Assembly (NCBI GenBank): GCA_013397795.1 | Contig: VZTJ01002466.1 | Coordinates: forward strand, 489,696-553,695 | Direction: 5' to 3' | DNA from: Orthonyx spaldingii | Taxonomy: Eukaryota; Chordata; Aves; Passeriformes; Orthonychidae | Length of the DNA stretch: 64,000 bases | The notes under the pieces: model-generated | The model's input: the letters and a program-made list of their open reading frames with translations, nothing else | Databases searched by the model: none | What the model was told of the DNA's origin: nothing | Position numbers and translations under genes: made by a program | Part shown: piece after piece, positions 1 through 14,400 of the stretch | Numbering within the stretch: the first letter of the stretch is position 1 | Layout of the letters: each line of letters starts with the position of its first letter

Positions 1-1913
1 ATAAGAATCCTTTTCAGTCTTGGTATACAGCCAAAACTGACACTTAATCAGTTTTATGGGGGATTTCAGAACAGATCACAGGATTTAAATGATAGGTGAA
101 TATAGCTTATTTAGAAAAATCAGGGAAACAAAAAGGAATTATATCCAAAAAACTGTGCTAAAATTTTTAGAAAGCTGAGAGATAGGCATCCTGAATGTCT
201 CTGTGGGTTCATTTCCTGAGTGCATCGTAACATTTGAAATGAGAAAATGCTGAATTAAGAAATGTGCTGGCTCGGTGAATGAATGTTATGAGAGCATATA
301 CCATTCAGTATGGAGAATCTCAGACCACTAAGAGGTTAATTAGCAGACAAAAGAGAGTGACAAATTAAAACAAGATCAGAATCTAAACAAGAAGATAAAT
401 CAAGCAGCCCATTAGAATCTAAAAGTTTCTTTGAAAACTATTTCCTTACAGCCAGAAAACTGATTTACTGAAATTTATCCAGAAAATAGCTTGTTTCCAC
501 AGGCGGAAGCTGTATTGATACTTATCCTGTTCAAGATTAGTAACCAAGAATATAATCCTTTGGCACAGTTTCTTTATCATTTCATCCATTAGCTGTTGAA
601 GGTAATTGGTCGATTAGTAGTGCCAGATGGGATTCCAGTGGGGAATAGGAAGACAATTCTTCTTTTATTTATTTCTGCAAAGACGTGTGTGTGTGTTAGA
701 ATCATGATCCCTATTAAACACACAGATGTCTTTGCATAAACTTGTCTCCTTGGCAGAGTTTATCAGAATTTATATGTAGGTTGGAACACTGATCCAGGTT
801 GTTGTCTTCTACCTTTTTGATGTTAACACCCTAGCTACTTGTCACCATCATTTTGAACTCAAATACAGAAAGATGGAGTAAGATTTATTGGCTATGTCCT
901 GTCAACCCTTCCCTATGTGAGCTTTTACATCTTCTTTGGATTATTCACGTTGAATAAAATGTGGTGTTGAAAAAAAACAATATTTGAGGGAAAAAAGACA
1001 CCACATCTAGATGAAGGAAGAATAATTGTAAAGTTTGCATACATGCAGAAACAAATAGATGGCCTTTTATAGACAGAGCTATTGGACACTACCAGGGAAA
1101 AAAATATCTATTTTCAGAAAGCAATGTAAAATTTTTCAAACCTGCTATTACTAGCTTTTTGTGAATCAACCATTATCACGATGCAGAGCACACTGTGATA
1201 GAGCAGTAAATGATCTGCAGCTATTTACTATAAAACATTAGGTCTTTCATTAGCTTCTAAAGATTTCTAAGTTTTGAGATGTGTCCTGTCATGTTCAGTG
1301 CAACCAGGGGTGTCAGTAAGGCTTTGGAGATGCCCTGATATACCTGAGATGCCCACAATATTCTTGTGACATGGGAGTAGAAGCCATGCACCTGCCTGGA
1401 AAGAGGACTCAGGACACCCCAAGGCACCTCAAGTAGCACAAGAAACCCTTCTTTAGACAACTGATAAAAGTCTCTGCAGTCAAGAGGTGTGAATCACCCT
1501 TGAGCTGCCAGTAGATACTCACAGATACAGCAATGAATTCCTTACGGTCATTTGAATTCCTGCCCGTTCATGCTCTGTTTGTAAAAATTACAATTTCTTT
1601 TGTGGTAATTCACTGAAAGTCACTGCCTGACAATGAATCCGCATATTTCTTTATACAGGCATGCAAGCTGTCTTTTGAAACAGGCCTTGAATTTCTCCAT
1701 CTGATGCAAATCATTTTAATAATTACCTCTCACTCAACTTTTTGTATTTAATTTATATTTCAGCTTCAACTTCATGTCACTCAAGTGTTTCCTTCAAAGA
1801 AAAAATATCTTGCTAGCAAGAGACTGTTTTTTCCTCTTCCTCAAGCTGTAATGTTCTTTAGGTATTTCCATAATCTGATATTCTGCAGCTAATGTTCATT
1901 TACATATCTGCAG
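1..1913. other. AT-rich unique sequence, no gene seen
   Basis: This stretch is AT-rich with stop codons in all frames at short spacing. I see no repeat family, no RNA gene and no convincing exon. The only simple repeat is a short GT run at about 685-696. It ends at the splice-acceptor-like site that begins the candidate exon at 1914. Confidence 0.6.
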
Positions 1914-2044
1914 AGATCGTAGTGGGAAATTCAGCAGAGCTTGCAGCTAAGCCATACATTCCCTTCAATCAAGATGGAAAGGAAATTGCTTGTGGGATAA
2001 GGTCTATTGCCGATCCTCAGAACTATGCCAAATACATGCTGAAA
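1914..2044 (+). other. candidate internal coding exon (weak, unidentified)
   Basis: A pyrimidine-containing stretch ending in CTGCAG (1908-1913) is followed by an open frame that runs through to GTAAAT at 2045-2050, a plausible donor. The 131-bp segment would start in phase 1 and end in phase 0. The translation begins IVVGNSAELAAKPYIPFNQD and continues with a balanced amino-acid mix, two thirds of the way along including a Cys (IACGIRSIADPQNY). It does not look like translated simple repeat. I do not recognise the protein and no second exon was found in the window. The same frame stays open to 2173, so an open frame alone is weak evidence. It could be a chance open frame, a decayed pseudogene piece or a conserved non-coding element. 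Confidence 0.2.
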
Positions 2045-5000
2045 GTAAATGGTCACCTAATTTTGATGTATTCCCTCATTTGTGATCTCCAATACTCTGC
2101 TCAAAGCAGCCTGGAAAGGTTAGAGGCCACCTGTCAAGTAAAGAGACCAATAATTGCTGCTGTATTACACTAAAGGAGCCACTGGGGCTGAGTTCTGCAT
2201 GTGCATGGCAAGTCATGTGCCTCCCTGGTGTAGCTCAACTGGCATGTTCATTGGCAGAAGGGGATTTTTCATCTGCCATCCATGATGATAATCACAGATG
2301 GGGAAATTTGTGTTGCTAATAAAGAAATTATAAGAGGAATATATGCCATTTATTAAAAGTGTCAGTTTAAAAGGCAGCAGATATTACAGTAATACATCAT
2401 TTCTTGACCCCAAAGTCTATTACTGTGTATGCTCAGAAAAGACATTTCTATTCCTTCAGGCTTTCATAGCACTGTGCCATTGATTTAACATTAAATATGA
2501 TTAGTTAGCATTTTGCTTCTTTCATATGGCTTGCTGCCAAAAAAATTTTAATTTTTATGCTTAAAGAGAAGCAAATCAAACTCCCACCACACATTTTGAA
2601 AGATCAGCTCAATTGCTTAACCTGTATATAAGAATCCCTTCATTCTTATTTTTTATGCTAGATTATTCTAGCTTTAAATTAAAGTTGTATTGTAAGGGAA
2701 CAATTGAATTCTCTCTCCTGGTTTTCAGAGAGGGCCTGCATCATGGGACCTCGAGAGACAGCCCCAGTCTTTCCAGAGCTCAGTCAGACAAATACTTCTG
2801 CAAACACTGCTGCTCCCAGGTTTGTCTTCCACAGCTCAGGCCAGAGGAGAGGTAACACAAGCACTCAGCATGTCCTTCACAGCAAAAGCACCCATTAACT
2901 TCAGCCTCTTTGACAGAGGGTCGTTTGACTTCATTGGTTGATTCTGCAACACAGTGAATTAGAAAGGGTTCTTATGATCTGGCCCCAAAAAAGACATGGT
3001 GCCTACAAGCAATAATAGGCAACATGATCGATCTTTAACTGACAAAACAGGTTATTTTTTCCAAAGTGATCTATGCCCCTGTGTATGTCTCAGGTAGTGG
3101 GTTCGGCTGTTTGTGATCCCAGACATAAGTTTTACATCACCAGTGCACAGATAACCTCCTCCACCTTACCTGCTGGACAGCCTTTGAATCAGCTCATAGT
3201 CAGCCACAGTGTTGCAGTGCCTATTTGGCTTATTTGTGGATGCCTGTTCTGTGGAAAATAAAGCCATACCTTCTTATCCCTGAGAAATCTTATCAATGGA
3301 TAGGCCTCTTCCCTCACATGGTTTATCGACATCCTGAGAATAAACAAGATTACGGATCTTGAAATTAATGTTGGAGAAAACAGCACTGAAATTTAAAAAA
3401 AAAATCATCCCTGATAGATTTTGCTATCACTAAATTACTATTTTGAGCAAACCCTCCATCAGCCAGAGCTTTCATTTCAAGGTGATAGTCAGAATTTGAT
3501 GTGAATCCATCTAGCCCAGGAATATGATATATGCCTAATTTTCAGGATGAGATAATATAATTTTTGCAAAGAGGATTGTGATCTTACATATAAAATTCTG
3601 TAACTTTGGGTGAGTTTTCTACAGCCAGGGTGAGAAGAAACAAAAGGAACAAGAAAAAACATATTTTGTGTACTTGTGCATGTGTTTACATATGTATAAG
3701 ATGGGTTCACCTATCTGTTCGACTTTAAAGTTACCTCTGTGTTTTGCTAGAGATTCTGCACCAGATTTCTCTCCTTAATTTTGTGCTTTTTGATGCTTAT
3801 ATTGGTCTTGGACACTGCAAAATAGTTATAAAATCCTCCTAGCCAGATTTAATTCCAAATAGACCTTGGCCTTCCTTGTTGCATTTTCACATACTCTGGC
3901 AACATCCCTATATCCATCCCAAGTGTTCTGTCCCCATTTCCACCTCATTTGTATCTCCTGCTTATGTCTGAGTTTTGACAGGAGTTCCTTGTTCAGCTGT
4001 GCAGATCTCCTGCCCCCTTGGGTCACTTTCTTGCACATGGGGATGCACCATTCTGAACATCTATACAACAATTGTTTCTAGTTTTCAAAAGCATGAAGTT
4101 GGGCTAAGAGTAGAAGAAACTAAGACAGAAGCCAAAGATATATATTGGGTATTTCATTAGCAGATATTAAAACTTCACTGATATTACCACTGCATTTTGT
4201 TTAATACTCTGGTAAATCACTGTTTTTTCTCATAGACACAGACGTATATAAATATGAAACTAACCAGAGTATCTGGTATTTCATTTTAAAATTTTTATGC
4301 ACAATATGCAGTGGAACATGATGAACACAAGTGTGGCTCTGACATTCACACTGTGCAAAAACATGACAAGCTATTACATCCCTCACAGTCTCAGCCTGCT
4401 TTGTCTTTAAAATTATGATGATAATCCTCCTTTCCCATTCTGAGCCTTTCCGATTTAGGCAATATGATCCTTTTGGGTATAGACTACCCATTAATTTGTG
4501 CTTGTTCAACACTGCCATTTCTACTGCGACCTACACAGAGACTGTCACATTTCTAATAAACAATAACAATGAGACACCATATACTAGGCTTGTGCTGACA
4601 AATACTCACCTTCATTCTTATTCCTTACAAGTAATGCAGATTATTATGTGTTCGTCATGCCAATAGCACATCTAGAATATGGTACACCACAGAATTATAC
4701 AGATAAACCTTAGCATCAGTCTTCACAAGGTCGTATGTTTTATGGAGATAGATGGAAAAGCTGTTGTTTTTCTTTTTGAATTTGTCATGACAGTTTATGA
4801 GTTTAATCCTGTATTGTATGAAATCTTTTCCTGGGAAGTGGGCAGTAAAGCACCAGGCAGGTGGCATTTTACAGACTTATAGGATTCAGCAGCTGAGCCT
4901 ACAGTCAAATGAGAGATGAGAGCAGCAAAAAGGCCTGCTCTTCTTTGGCAGTATTATAAATGGATAGAGTTACTCTCTACATGTGAAATTTCTTTAAATC

Positions 5001-8000
5001 CAGAGAGAAAATCAGATTAGAGGCTAGCATAATTCTTTCTGGATGAAATCACATTCTGTCCATAGAAATTCTATATGATGGATTTTTATTGCTAAATGCT
5101 GCTGTACAGAGACATTCAGCACTGATACCATTTTAGGGGAGGCATTTGAAGGCAAAAGCATTAGAAGATGGTGCTGGGCTGATACAGCCCACCCAGGATC
5201 AGTCTGTTCTTCTCAAAACTGCTTCTCAAGTACAAGATAAAAGGGCAGGGGAAAAAAAAAAAGACAAGCTTCAAGAATAATTCCTTTTAATAACAGTCAA
5301 GCAAAACAATAGTCTTACAGGATTTTTTTGTTTGCTTGTTTATCCCATGGAAAAAAGTGAAAAAAACAGGCTGAGTTGTCAGGACAGTAACTTGGAAAGC
5401 CTAGACAGACTTTAGAAAAGCAAGGCATGGACAAATTTTGTCCTCTATAAAAAGGATATTCTTTTTAACATTACTCATTATTCTCTGTTGAATTGGAAGA
5501 AAATTGTCTCAAATTTTACTAAATTAGTAGTCCTAGGCATATGAACTGTGCAGCTAGCAAATTTCCAATTAAAGTGTTGGAAAATTACATTAATTTAAAA
5601 ATATATTACAAATCCTTGGTTAATCTAATCCAAAAATCTTCACCTCATGCAAATATTGCATATGATGTTAATAATTTTTTTAATTGTATCTTTAACCAAG
5701 ATGTTAAAATTATTTAGAGCAGTGTTTGTATTGCTATTACTGGCCTATATAATACAAAGTACAACAGATGTATTATAATGTCAATAGGTGTTAAGACTAT
5801 GAATGTCCAAGCTTTATATACATATGGATCTCTTCTGTACCTCATTTGGTTTATATGTCTAGCTAAAAAATGAATATACTTTGGGAAAATGGTGGGAGTG
5901 AAGAACAGAAAATGGACTAAACTTCTCTATTTGTGCCAATCCTTCATTTTTATCTTATTTCCCCCCAGAGAACAGTAAGGATGATTCACCAAGGACAAGT
6001 CAGTATAATCAAGGACAAGAAAGTACCAGCTGTAAATAACTGTACATATAAACACATACATATATCTGCCTTTATTTGTGAGTTTTTCTCCTCCAAATTT
6101 GCAGAGTTAAGGAAAACAGTCAGAAATGCTTCAGAATAGCACTCACACATTTTCCATTACTAGAGCTGTGAAAATATGTTGACAAAAATATTTTAGGAAA
6201 AGAACAGCATCTTTCTGAAATGAAAACACATCTCCTGTGAAAATTTCTATATGGACTGGAAATATGTGTTTTCTGAAAAACGCAAACTTTCATTTAGCTA
6301 AAAGGTTTTTAAAATAAGAGAGTTTAAATTGTATGCAATAAATTTTAAGAATTTCAAACGGAAAATGCTTTGTTCAAATTTTAGCATGGTGTCTCAGGTG
6401 CTTTCATAGAATATTCTGGCTCCCAACGGGTCTTGTACTTTATCATAGATGTTTGTCCTGAAAGGAACTGTGCAATGGAAGTTAAATAAACAGCAGCTAT
6501 TTTATCATAGATGTTCAGTGATGACCTATACCCTACTTTCTCGTGTGAAAAATGTCTGCTTATTTTTATATAACAACATGAAACAAATGAAAAAAATCAT
6601 CTTTAAGTCACATCTATGAGCTTGCACCTGAGGCAGAAATTGTTGCAGACCTGATTTTGCAGCTCATATTCACAAGAGTGATCCCATGAGTGTAAATAAA
6701 GACTACAGGATTAACACCCATCTGAGGAGAAAGAATGTTTCTAATGAGCTCTGCTGTGGTCACTCGGAGTGATAAGTAAAGCTCTGCTGGATATGGTGGT
6801 GCTATGGTGGCATTTTGTGTAATGCCTTCCTTTGCATTACACAAAACCCTAATTCCCACTGTACTAACATTTCAGTCATCATTTGCTAGTTATATGTCTG
6901 CATTTCCATCTGTCCTCTTCTTCCAGCAGTTAAAATCAACAAGGGAAGTGATCTCTCAAGATCTCTCAAGGTCTTAAAATACAACCCCCTTATCAGCCAT
7001 CTTGCCATATTTTAGACATTTGACTAAAGGATGATTTTGTTTATTAGTGCATGCAGGTAGCTAAAATGGAAAAAGAAGGAGAAGATGGGTGTGCCAGTCC
7101 CCCATGTCCAGCTGCACAAGAGAGACTTAAGCACCTGCTTGCTTCTGCTTAGCAAAAGCCACTATGGAACCCAGCAAGCACAAAGGGCTTTTCCTTGGGA
7201 AAAACATATGTGATGAGTTAATTGCCAAAGATGACAAAGATCATTCCTAAGAATTGTATCTTTCCTTCCAAGGAGATGTCAGGTAGACTTCTGAGACTTC
7301 TTCCTTGATTTTTCTCTTTCACCACAAATGAAAAAGTAAAACAAAAAAAGAAGAAAACACAACAAGAGTACGAGAAAGTCACTTCCCCACTGTTTTGTTT
7401 AGTTCTTCCTTCCATAAACTAGTAATGACAAGGCTGACTCGATGTGTATTGTACGGCATGTGTAACAAAGCCCACTATAAGCACCTCTGATGCTTTGCTA
7501 CAGAGAGACTCACTTAAACCTTAAAATGTACATGAATATGGAAAGGCATGCTTCATGTCAGTAGAACTAAATATATAAATATGTATATGCTATACATATA
7601 TAAATGAAAACCTCTACTAAGGGAAAAAAATGTCAACTTTGACTTGGCGGGGACTTCCTGTAATTACAAGGTTATAATTAAGATTTTATGGTATTTGGTC
7701 TATAGTGGTTTTGTCTATTATTGGAGAAGTTGGCACTTGTAGCACGGGGTGAAGGCCACCCTACGTGAGCTGTGTACTATTCCATTCTCCTTTTAAAGCC
7801 TCAGGGTTGCACATGGCATGGATGATTTGTTGATTTCAACTTCTCTTAATTTATTCAATATCTGTGCCTCACTACCTCTGAAGTCAACCGTGATAGTGGA
7901 TAAAACAACCAGTTTCAGCTGGCACATCTCCCAATATTCTTGTTTGTAAAGTATTCATTTAATGCCTCCGCTCTTTCACCACCCTCTGTGACTTCAGTTC

Positions 8001-8392
8001 CCACTCACTCCTGCAATGCCGCAACTTCTTTGGCTCCTCTCTCACTCTCACATGAGTACCAAAAGCCTTTTTGGCCTTCTGCCTTTTCTGCCCATCAATT
8101 AAAATTATTTTCTTGCTGGAACAGCTGTACATTTTCAAAGTTTATATCAATGCAGATGACAGCTTTTTGCTGAATCAGTTGTGGGAATCATGGGTTGGTA
8201 CATCGTGTCGAATTGGGAAAAATTACTTCAAATCAACTCCAGAGTTTTTCAATGATAAGTGAGTTAAGCATTTCCTGGTAGCTTACAAGGTATTATGAAA
8301 GACAAAAAAATGCTGTTAAACTCTTCCAAAACCTCAAAAAAATGTCGCTGTGCTGTTCATCTGAAAACATGATAATCTATGCCATATTTTAA
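2045..8392. other. AT-rich unique sequence, no gene seen
   Basis: No gene or recognisable mobile element is visible. There is an exact 10-bp tandem duplication of ATCTCTCAAG at 6951-6970. The 15-mer TTTATCATAGATGTT occurs twice, near 6440 and 6500. A short AT-only hairpin (9-bp arms, 3-nt loop) lies at 7579-7599. Open frames of 60-105 codons on both strands here have no family motifs and are read as chance. Confidence 0.6.
6951..6970. repeat. 10-bp tandem duplication
   Basis: ATCTCTCAAG occurs twice with no spacer. This is a typical replication-slippage product and is too short to call a satellite. Confidence 0.8.
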
Positions 8393-8425
8393 AATTCATT
8401 TTCTGTGTAGTACAGAAAATGAATT
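8393..8425. repeat. perfect inverted repeat, 14-bp arms, 5-nt loop
   Basis: The left arm AATTCATTTTCTGT (8393-8406) is the exact reverse complement of ACAGAAAATGAATT (8412-8425), separated by GTAGT. The pairing stops cleanly at both outer ends. Just downstream, 8426-8455 carries repeats of AGTAAAT-like words. A perfect 14-bp stem with a tiny loop is unlikely by chance in 64 kb. It could extrude as a cruciform or be a slippage or template-switch product. The stem is too short for a typical microRNA precursor. Confidence 0.85.
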
Positions 8426-11400
8426 AGTAAATAGTAGTAAATGTAGTAAATAAGTGAAAAAACACAAGACTGCTTTAATATGAAGCTGATATGAGCAACT
8501 TGCAGTGGTTCACTCATTCTTCTCAAAGGCAGTTGTTATAAGAGATATTATTTACCAGACCCCTGTATTACACCAGAAAACAACTTTCTCAGAAGAAGTT
8601 AGTAATAACCTTTTCATGTTTTTCTTCTATAATTCATCAGACTTGTGTTTTTGAGCAGGAGATAAAAATTAACTTCTGTCCAACTGAAATAGAGATTTTA
8701 TGCAGAATATAAGCATAAAGAAGAACATGGTAGAGAAGATGCTTTTCAGAATGAACATGTCACAGTAATGTACAAAGTAGAATTTCTGTTGCAACAGGAC
8801 AAGAGATTAATATCCATGAGGAGAATACTTACTACCCATGCAACTCTGGAGATAAATTAGTAACAGCGATTGCCTCAAGGGCGTGTGACTTGCACATTGC
8901 TTTAGACTCAGTTTAGTCAAGTATTTCCAGTCTTACGACATTGCAGGAGTCACACTTAAAAGCGCATTAAAACATCTGCTATTGTAGCTGGTGCCTCTCT
9001 CTGTTCCATCTAGCTCATCAAAAATTAGCCCAGTGTTTAAAGAACTTGCTCATGCCCCATATGGATCTTGCCCACCAAGTACCACTCACAACATCTGGGG
9101 ATGTTAATAGCACAATTGTGGTCTCTTTCATAACTTCCTGTTTATTTCTTCTCTCCTCTGGGAGAGAAAAAGCTATAGAGATGTACTCACACCTATTTAA
9201 TTCCCCTGTGTGCATGAGAACGTTCATAAATAATGAAAAGCTTTTTGCTTTTCTTTTCTCTCTGCGAGGAAAACCTACAGTGCTTTAAGTCCACCATTTT
9301 GATTTTTACATTGTTTTCCATATTTTTGCTTTCTTTCACTCCTGCACCCTTCCATTCACACAAAAATGCAACTAAATAGCAAGTTGCCTGTGGGCCTGGA
9401 GCAGTAATAGAGAGAAGGGAGGATGAGATCAAGATCCTTCATACTGTCAAAGTCAGAAAAATACAACTGTGTCTCTCCTGTGCCTGTTATTTCTTGATTC
9501 AGTTGCCCTGCTTCCTTTAGGTAGGTGATGCAAATAAAGGCAGATAGCAGTGTTAATTCATTACAGTGACGGATGCATTTGGAAGCACTTGCAACCATTT
9601 AGTAGCCATGGCTCACCTCAAGCCAACCCAAGCTCCATTCTCATCCTTTCATTTTCCTGAATGAAAGGCAGACATCTCCCTTATTTTGCTTTCTTTAGTA
9701 ACAGGCAAAAATTCTGTTGCTGGTGTTCTCATTGTTTTCTTAGATAAGATACCTCAGATTCTTCTGGAAACCAAAAGGCAGAGAAAGAATTCTTCACATA
9801 AAGACTTGAACGGTTGTCTCTAATATTTAAAGCAAAGCCTTGCAAGCTATGTCAATGAAAGGAAGACACCTTCATGCATTGCAGTGAATGTCATGAACTA
9901 AGTTTTCCTCTGCTGGCCTTCCATTATCTGTGACAGGTTTGGTGCATGCAGAAGTCAGCTTTGGAAGAGTACAAAATTTCACATTGCCAGACTGCCCTGG
10001 GATTCAGTCAGACATTCAATGGCAACAGGGGGATCATCTGCACCCTTGTGAAAGCCCTGCCTTCTGGGATGGCCCCATGTGCAGTCCTTATACCTGTCAC
10101 TCAAGGGCCATGTAGACTTAGCATTAACAAACAGGAATAAATAATATTTATAAGCCATACAAAGAATGACAGAATGCCAAAGACTCGTAGAGGCACCACA
10201 TTCCTAAAATACCTAAGTAGGTACATCAGCTAAAGCAGAAAGTGAAGAAACATTTAAATTTATAAGCGAAATGACAAGCAAGTGAGAGGTCAGTAGCACA
10301 GCCACTTCCTGAGATATTAACCTGACATGACTAAATTGACACTCACTTTTCAGATTAAGGGCTTAATGGAAATAGCAAATGGCACAACTTTAATCTTGAC
10401 TTGAGACAAGGATAGTAATGAAAACAGGAACTGGCTGAGACTTAACCCATTCTTCAAGTTGTCTTAAAACTGTAATCTCAAAATCCTCTTTGGATGATGG
10501 AGTTTGTAAGGCTGGATATAGTAATTTCTAATGGAATTTTACAAGCCATTAGGAATGCACATACCTCAAGAGAATGCCACATGTCACAGCCTTTTTCCAG
10601 GCTTAAAAGTACTTGGGATTATTGTTATTTTGGCTATCTTTCTCATTTTATCTCCTTGTCCTAAAATGTAATCTGTTTCTGATCTTTGCTATGTGGGTCT
10701 TTTATTCCTTTTGGTACAAAAATGTCACATGATAGAAAAGAATGGTCTGCTCAGGTCTGTTCTGTTCCACTTCTCTGAGCGCTCAGAGCTTGATTAACAT
10801 GCTACAAAAGCAATGAGACTTTTCCCAATGACTGTGATGGGAGCTGAGCTAGGACCTAACTCATTACAGAACCACAACATCAAATTCATTGGGACAATGG
10901 TAAATGTTCCTGATTCTTTCACACCCTGAAGCTCTTGATCCAGAGAGATAAGAGTACAAATACCAAAATGCTGAGAATCTATGAAGATTTTTTCAGAAAG
11001 ATTTGTGTTTCGCTGAAGACAACGACAAACACTGTCACATAGTCTCCCTTTCAGCAAGTTTTCAAGCTGTAGATATCTTGCTTCCTGTCCTTAAAGAGTT
11101 CACTTCCCCCTTAGTTTAAGCAAATTCATGCTGGAGCTACATTTTGCTCTCCCATTCGACTCTGCACTGACTTTGGGGGCTCTTTCACCCTTTAGTGCTT
11201 CCCAGGGTGCACCTGCATGGAAGAAAGATGAAGTAATGAGCTTCAAAGTATACTTTCATGGTGTCTGCACAAATCTGGTATTTGCTGCACCAATCTGAAG
11301 TCCTTATTTAAATTTTCATCAGACAAAAACTTCGTCAAGCTTAATTTATGGGTAAAGAAATGATGGGCAAAGAAAAGCTTTGAAATAATAATGAAAAGAT

Positions 11401-14400
11401 TAATAATAATATTTTAAAAATAACACTAGAGCTTCAAGTACAGAATACTAGCTCTTGGTTGATTATACAAGTATAAAGTTTCAGTAACTCTAAATAAGAG
11501 AAAAAGAAAAGCTTTTCTAATGAAGATATTAAAAGGATTAAATGTTATTTTAGATATCAAAGTGGTACATATCTGCTAACGTGAATTGGCAGTGGGAGTA
11601 GTGTAATCCCTGAATTAAGACCTTTAATGAAGAATAAGGGTGGGTTCATTCTGTTAGATCTGGAAAACTCAAAAGGATTTGTAATGGGAGAGGCCCATTT
11701 CAGATTTACGCTTCTGAACCAGTAGAGTCTTCGTGGCATTGTATCAGCAACAGCCAGTCAAGGAACAGAATGGAAGTCTGATTGTGTACTTCATGCACAA
11801 GAACACTGACACAAAATCTCATGCTAAGGTTTAAGTTCCTACAAATGCTTTCAGTTTTCAGATGTGCCTAAATTTCAGGAGCATGCATGAAAGAATAGCT
11901 ATGTTATCTCTCTTGTTTTGCAGGGAATTAAAAACATCCTTAGGCTAAACTCTGTGGCTGGAAAACGAGGTTGTTTTTCTGTCTTTTGGTTTATCTTGTG
12001 GGAAGTTTTCTTCATAAAAATGTCTAAAAATATGTGTGTTCCACAAATCTTGCTTCCAAGCTCCTTGGCATCCTATGGAAAGATACATCTTGTTTTCAAC
12101 ACACTGGCATAATATGTTCAAAATCTGTATTCTAGCTAAAGAGCACAATGTCATATAAAAAAGAAGAAAACATGTCTTCAGTCATTTTCTTTTTGGCCAT
12201 TTTACCTATGATAGTCAGACAATGTATCTAAAATACTGGATTATTTTCTTACTAGAAAATATATTTCTAATAGCTTTCTTTGGGAACACATTTTTAGATC
12301 TTTCTTTTCTAAAATTTAAAAACATCCTTCCATACCCTAGGGACAATGCAAAAACCACTTTTTTTTTCTTCATTATTGGCATGTGAAATAATGATGGTTG
12401 TTTTCATACTGTAATGCAGATAAGGTAGCACAGTTGACTAAAATGTGAAGTCTGTGAATTAAAGGATTCTCTCCCAAATCATCTGTATTTTACTTACTGT
12501 CATCATTTATTCTTTTTCTTTTACTTAATATCAAACTTGCCAAACTAATCAAAATATATTTCTCTACAGAGAAACAAAGTAGAATCTTATGCAGCTCGCT
12601 GGAATAAAAATATACCCACTATTTACTTTGTAATTCAACCTCTAATGGATTAGGTGGAACTCTTTACCTATTTGTATCTTGTGTGTCACTAAATGCATCT
12701 GCAATGACATTTTTGCAAATGATTGACCATTATGTTTTAGTTTGTTCTGTCAATATGTGTATGTAAGCTGGAAATGTATTGTCAGATTATTTCCCAAGTA
12801 CTCCAGATGACATCTCTGCTAGAAAGGTGTTCGTTGCATACAATGGAAATAAGCAAAGAGAAAGAAATACAGTAATCAGGCTTCTGATTGAAGTACTATG
12901 CAAAGCCAGACTACCACCTTACCATTCATGTGTTCATTCATTCTGCTAAATCTGGGTTGCAATGATTGTTTTTTCTCATTATGTTCTTTAGGAAAAACAG
13001 AGATGCATTTTTTGAAAATTTCTAAATACACTTGACAAACAATTGTTGAACTGCGTGGCAAATCTTTAGGGATTTAATGATCTACATTATAAGCAGCTCA
13101 CTGAGGACATAATTCCATACAGCTCTTTTTACACTCTCAATAAAGAAGGAATTTTAGCTTTAGGCAAAATGAATCTACTAAGCTCTTCATTTCGCAGCAA
13201 TATTAAAAAATATATTATTAAATAAATTTGTATTTATAGGAATTTGAAAGTGCTGCTTCCTTGATACAAAAATACAGTTGTAGCACAGTCTTGCTTAGTG
13301 ACCCCACAGTTCTGACAGCCTGCACATGGGTCTAAGACATCTGTCAGGTACATCATCTTTGCCAGAAACTGTCCACGTGGCGTCTTATAGTCAAATTCAT
13401 TCTTAAGTTCCTATTCCAGGCTATTTTCATGTTGTTCCTTCAAAACATGATTAAACTTGGCTCACTGGTGTTAGATCTGTGCTATGGTACCAAAAAGCAT
13501 TTTCCAAATACTGACTAGCTGTGTGCCTCTCCCACACCACACCAAGATGTCATGGTGGTATCTCAGTGCAGGTGCACAGAGAACACCACCCTTTTGCTTC
13601 AGACATCTTGCATTCCTGCAGGTTTACATAGGAAGGACTGAGATTTACCAAGGGAAAATCACATCTGAGAAACCTGACTCCTCACTTTGGTGTATCAAAA
13701 GGAGTTCCACCAGAACACAAACTGTTCAACAACCAAATCTCCACAGGAGCCCAAATCAATCTAGATTTTGCATATTTTTCTGTGCCTATCAGCATTAATT
13801 AAATTTAGAGATGACTACTTGGAACCAGAAATAATTCTTTTGCAATTCTTTATCATAATTAAAAAATTGAAGGACAGGTTTTTCTTATGATTCTTGGCAT
13901 TATTCTCTCTCCTTTCAAAGCTGGAAATATTGGTTTCTAAGAGAGGTGGTACTGCATTGGTTTGATGAGTCAGTTATTGAATAGAGTATGGCAAATCTTA
14001 CAACAGAAAATACAGGCATGAAATATGTCAAAGGGGAAGGTATAAAAGCTGCCTTCAGACAGCCCAAAAATTAGAAAGAGTGGATATACAGCTTATGCTT
14101 CAGCAATTAAGTGATATCATAGACTATGATTCAATTGCTCCAAACCAGAAATCTTTCTGAAAATATTACAGTGAAAAAAAAAGTATTTTGCAAAGAAAAA
14201 AATGCAATGAATAAACACTTTTTCAGTGAAAGTTTCACACTAAACAATTATTTCATTGAGACATTACACAAAGCCATCAATTAGGATTTCATAAGGCATT
14301 ATGCATAAAGTGAACAGTCCTTCCGTTGCAAATTTGAGGGACATTTATTTAATATTGTTCAAAAGGAAGTATGCAATTTATTAAGTCATTATGATATTCA

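Noticed and set aside
7579..7599. 9-bp AT-only hairpin with 3-nt loop
   Set aside because: It is built of TATA words, so pairing is expected from composition.
10773..10788. 16-bp perfect palindrome CTCTGAGCGCTCAGAG
   Set aside because: About one such site is expected by chance in a window of this size.
11905..11990. Good-looking splice acceptor (TCTCTTGTTTTGCAG) before an open frame
   Set aside because: The following frame quickly turns into low-complexity residues and there is no convincing donor or family match.
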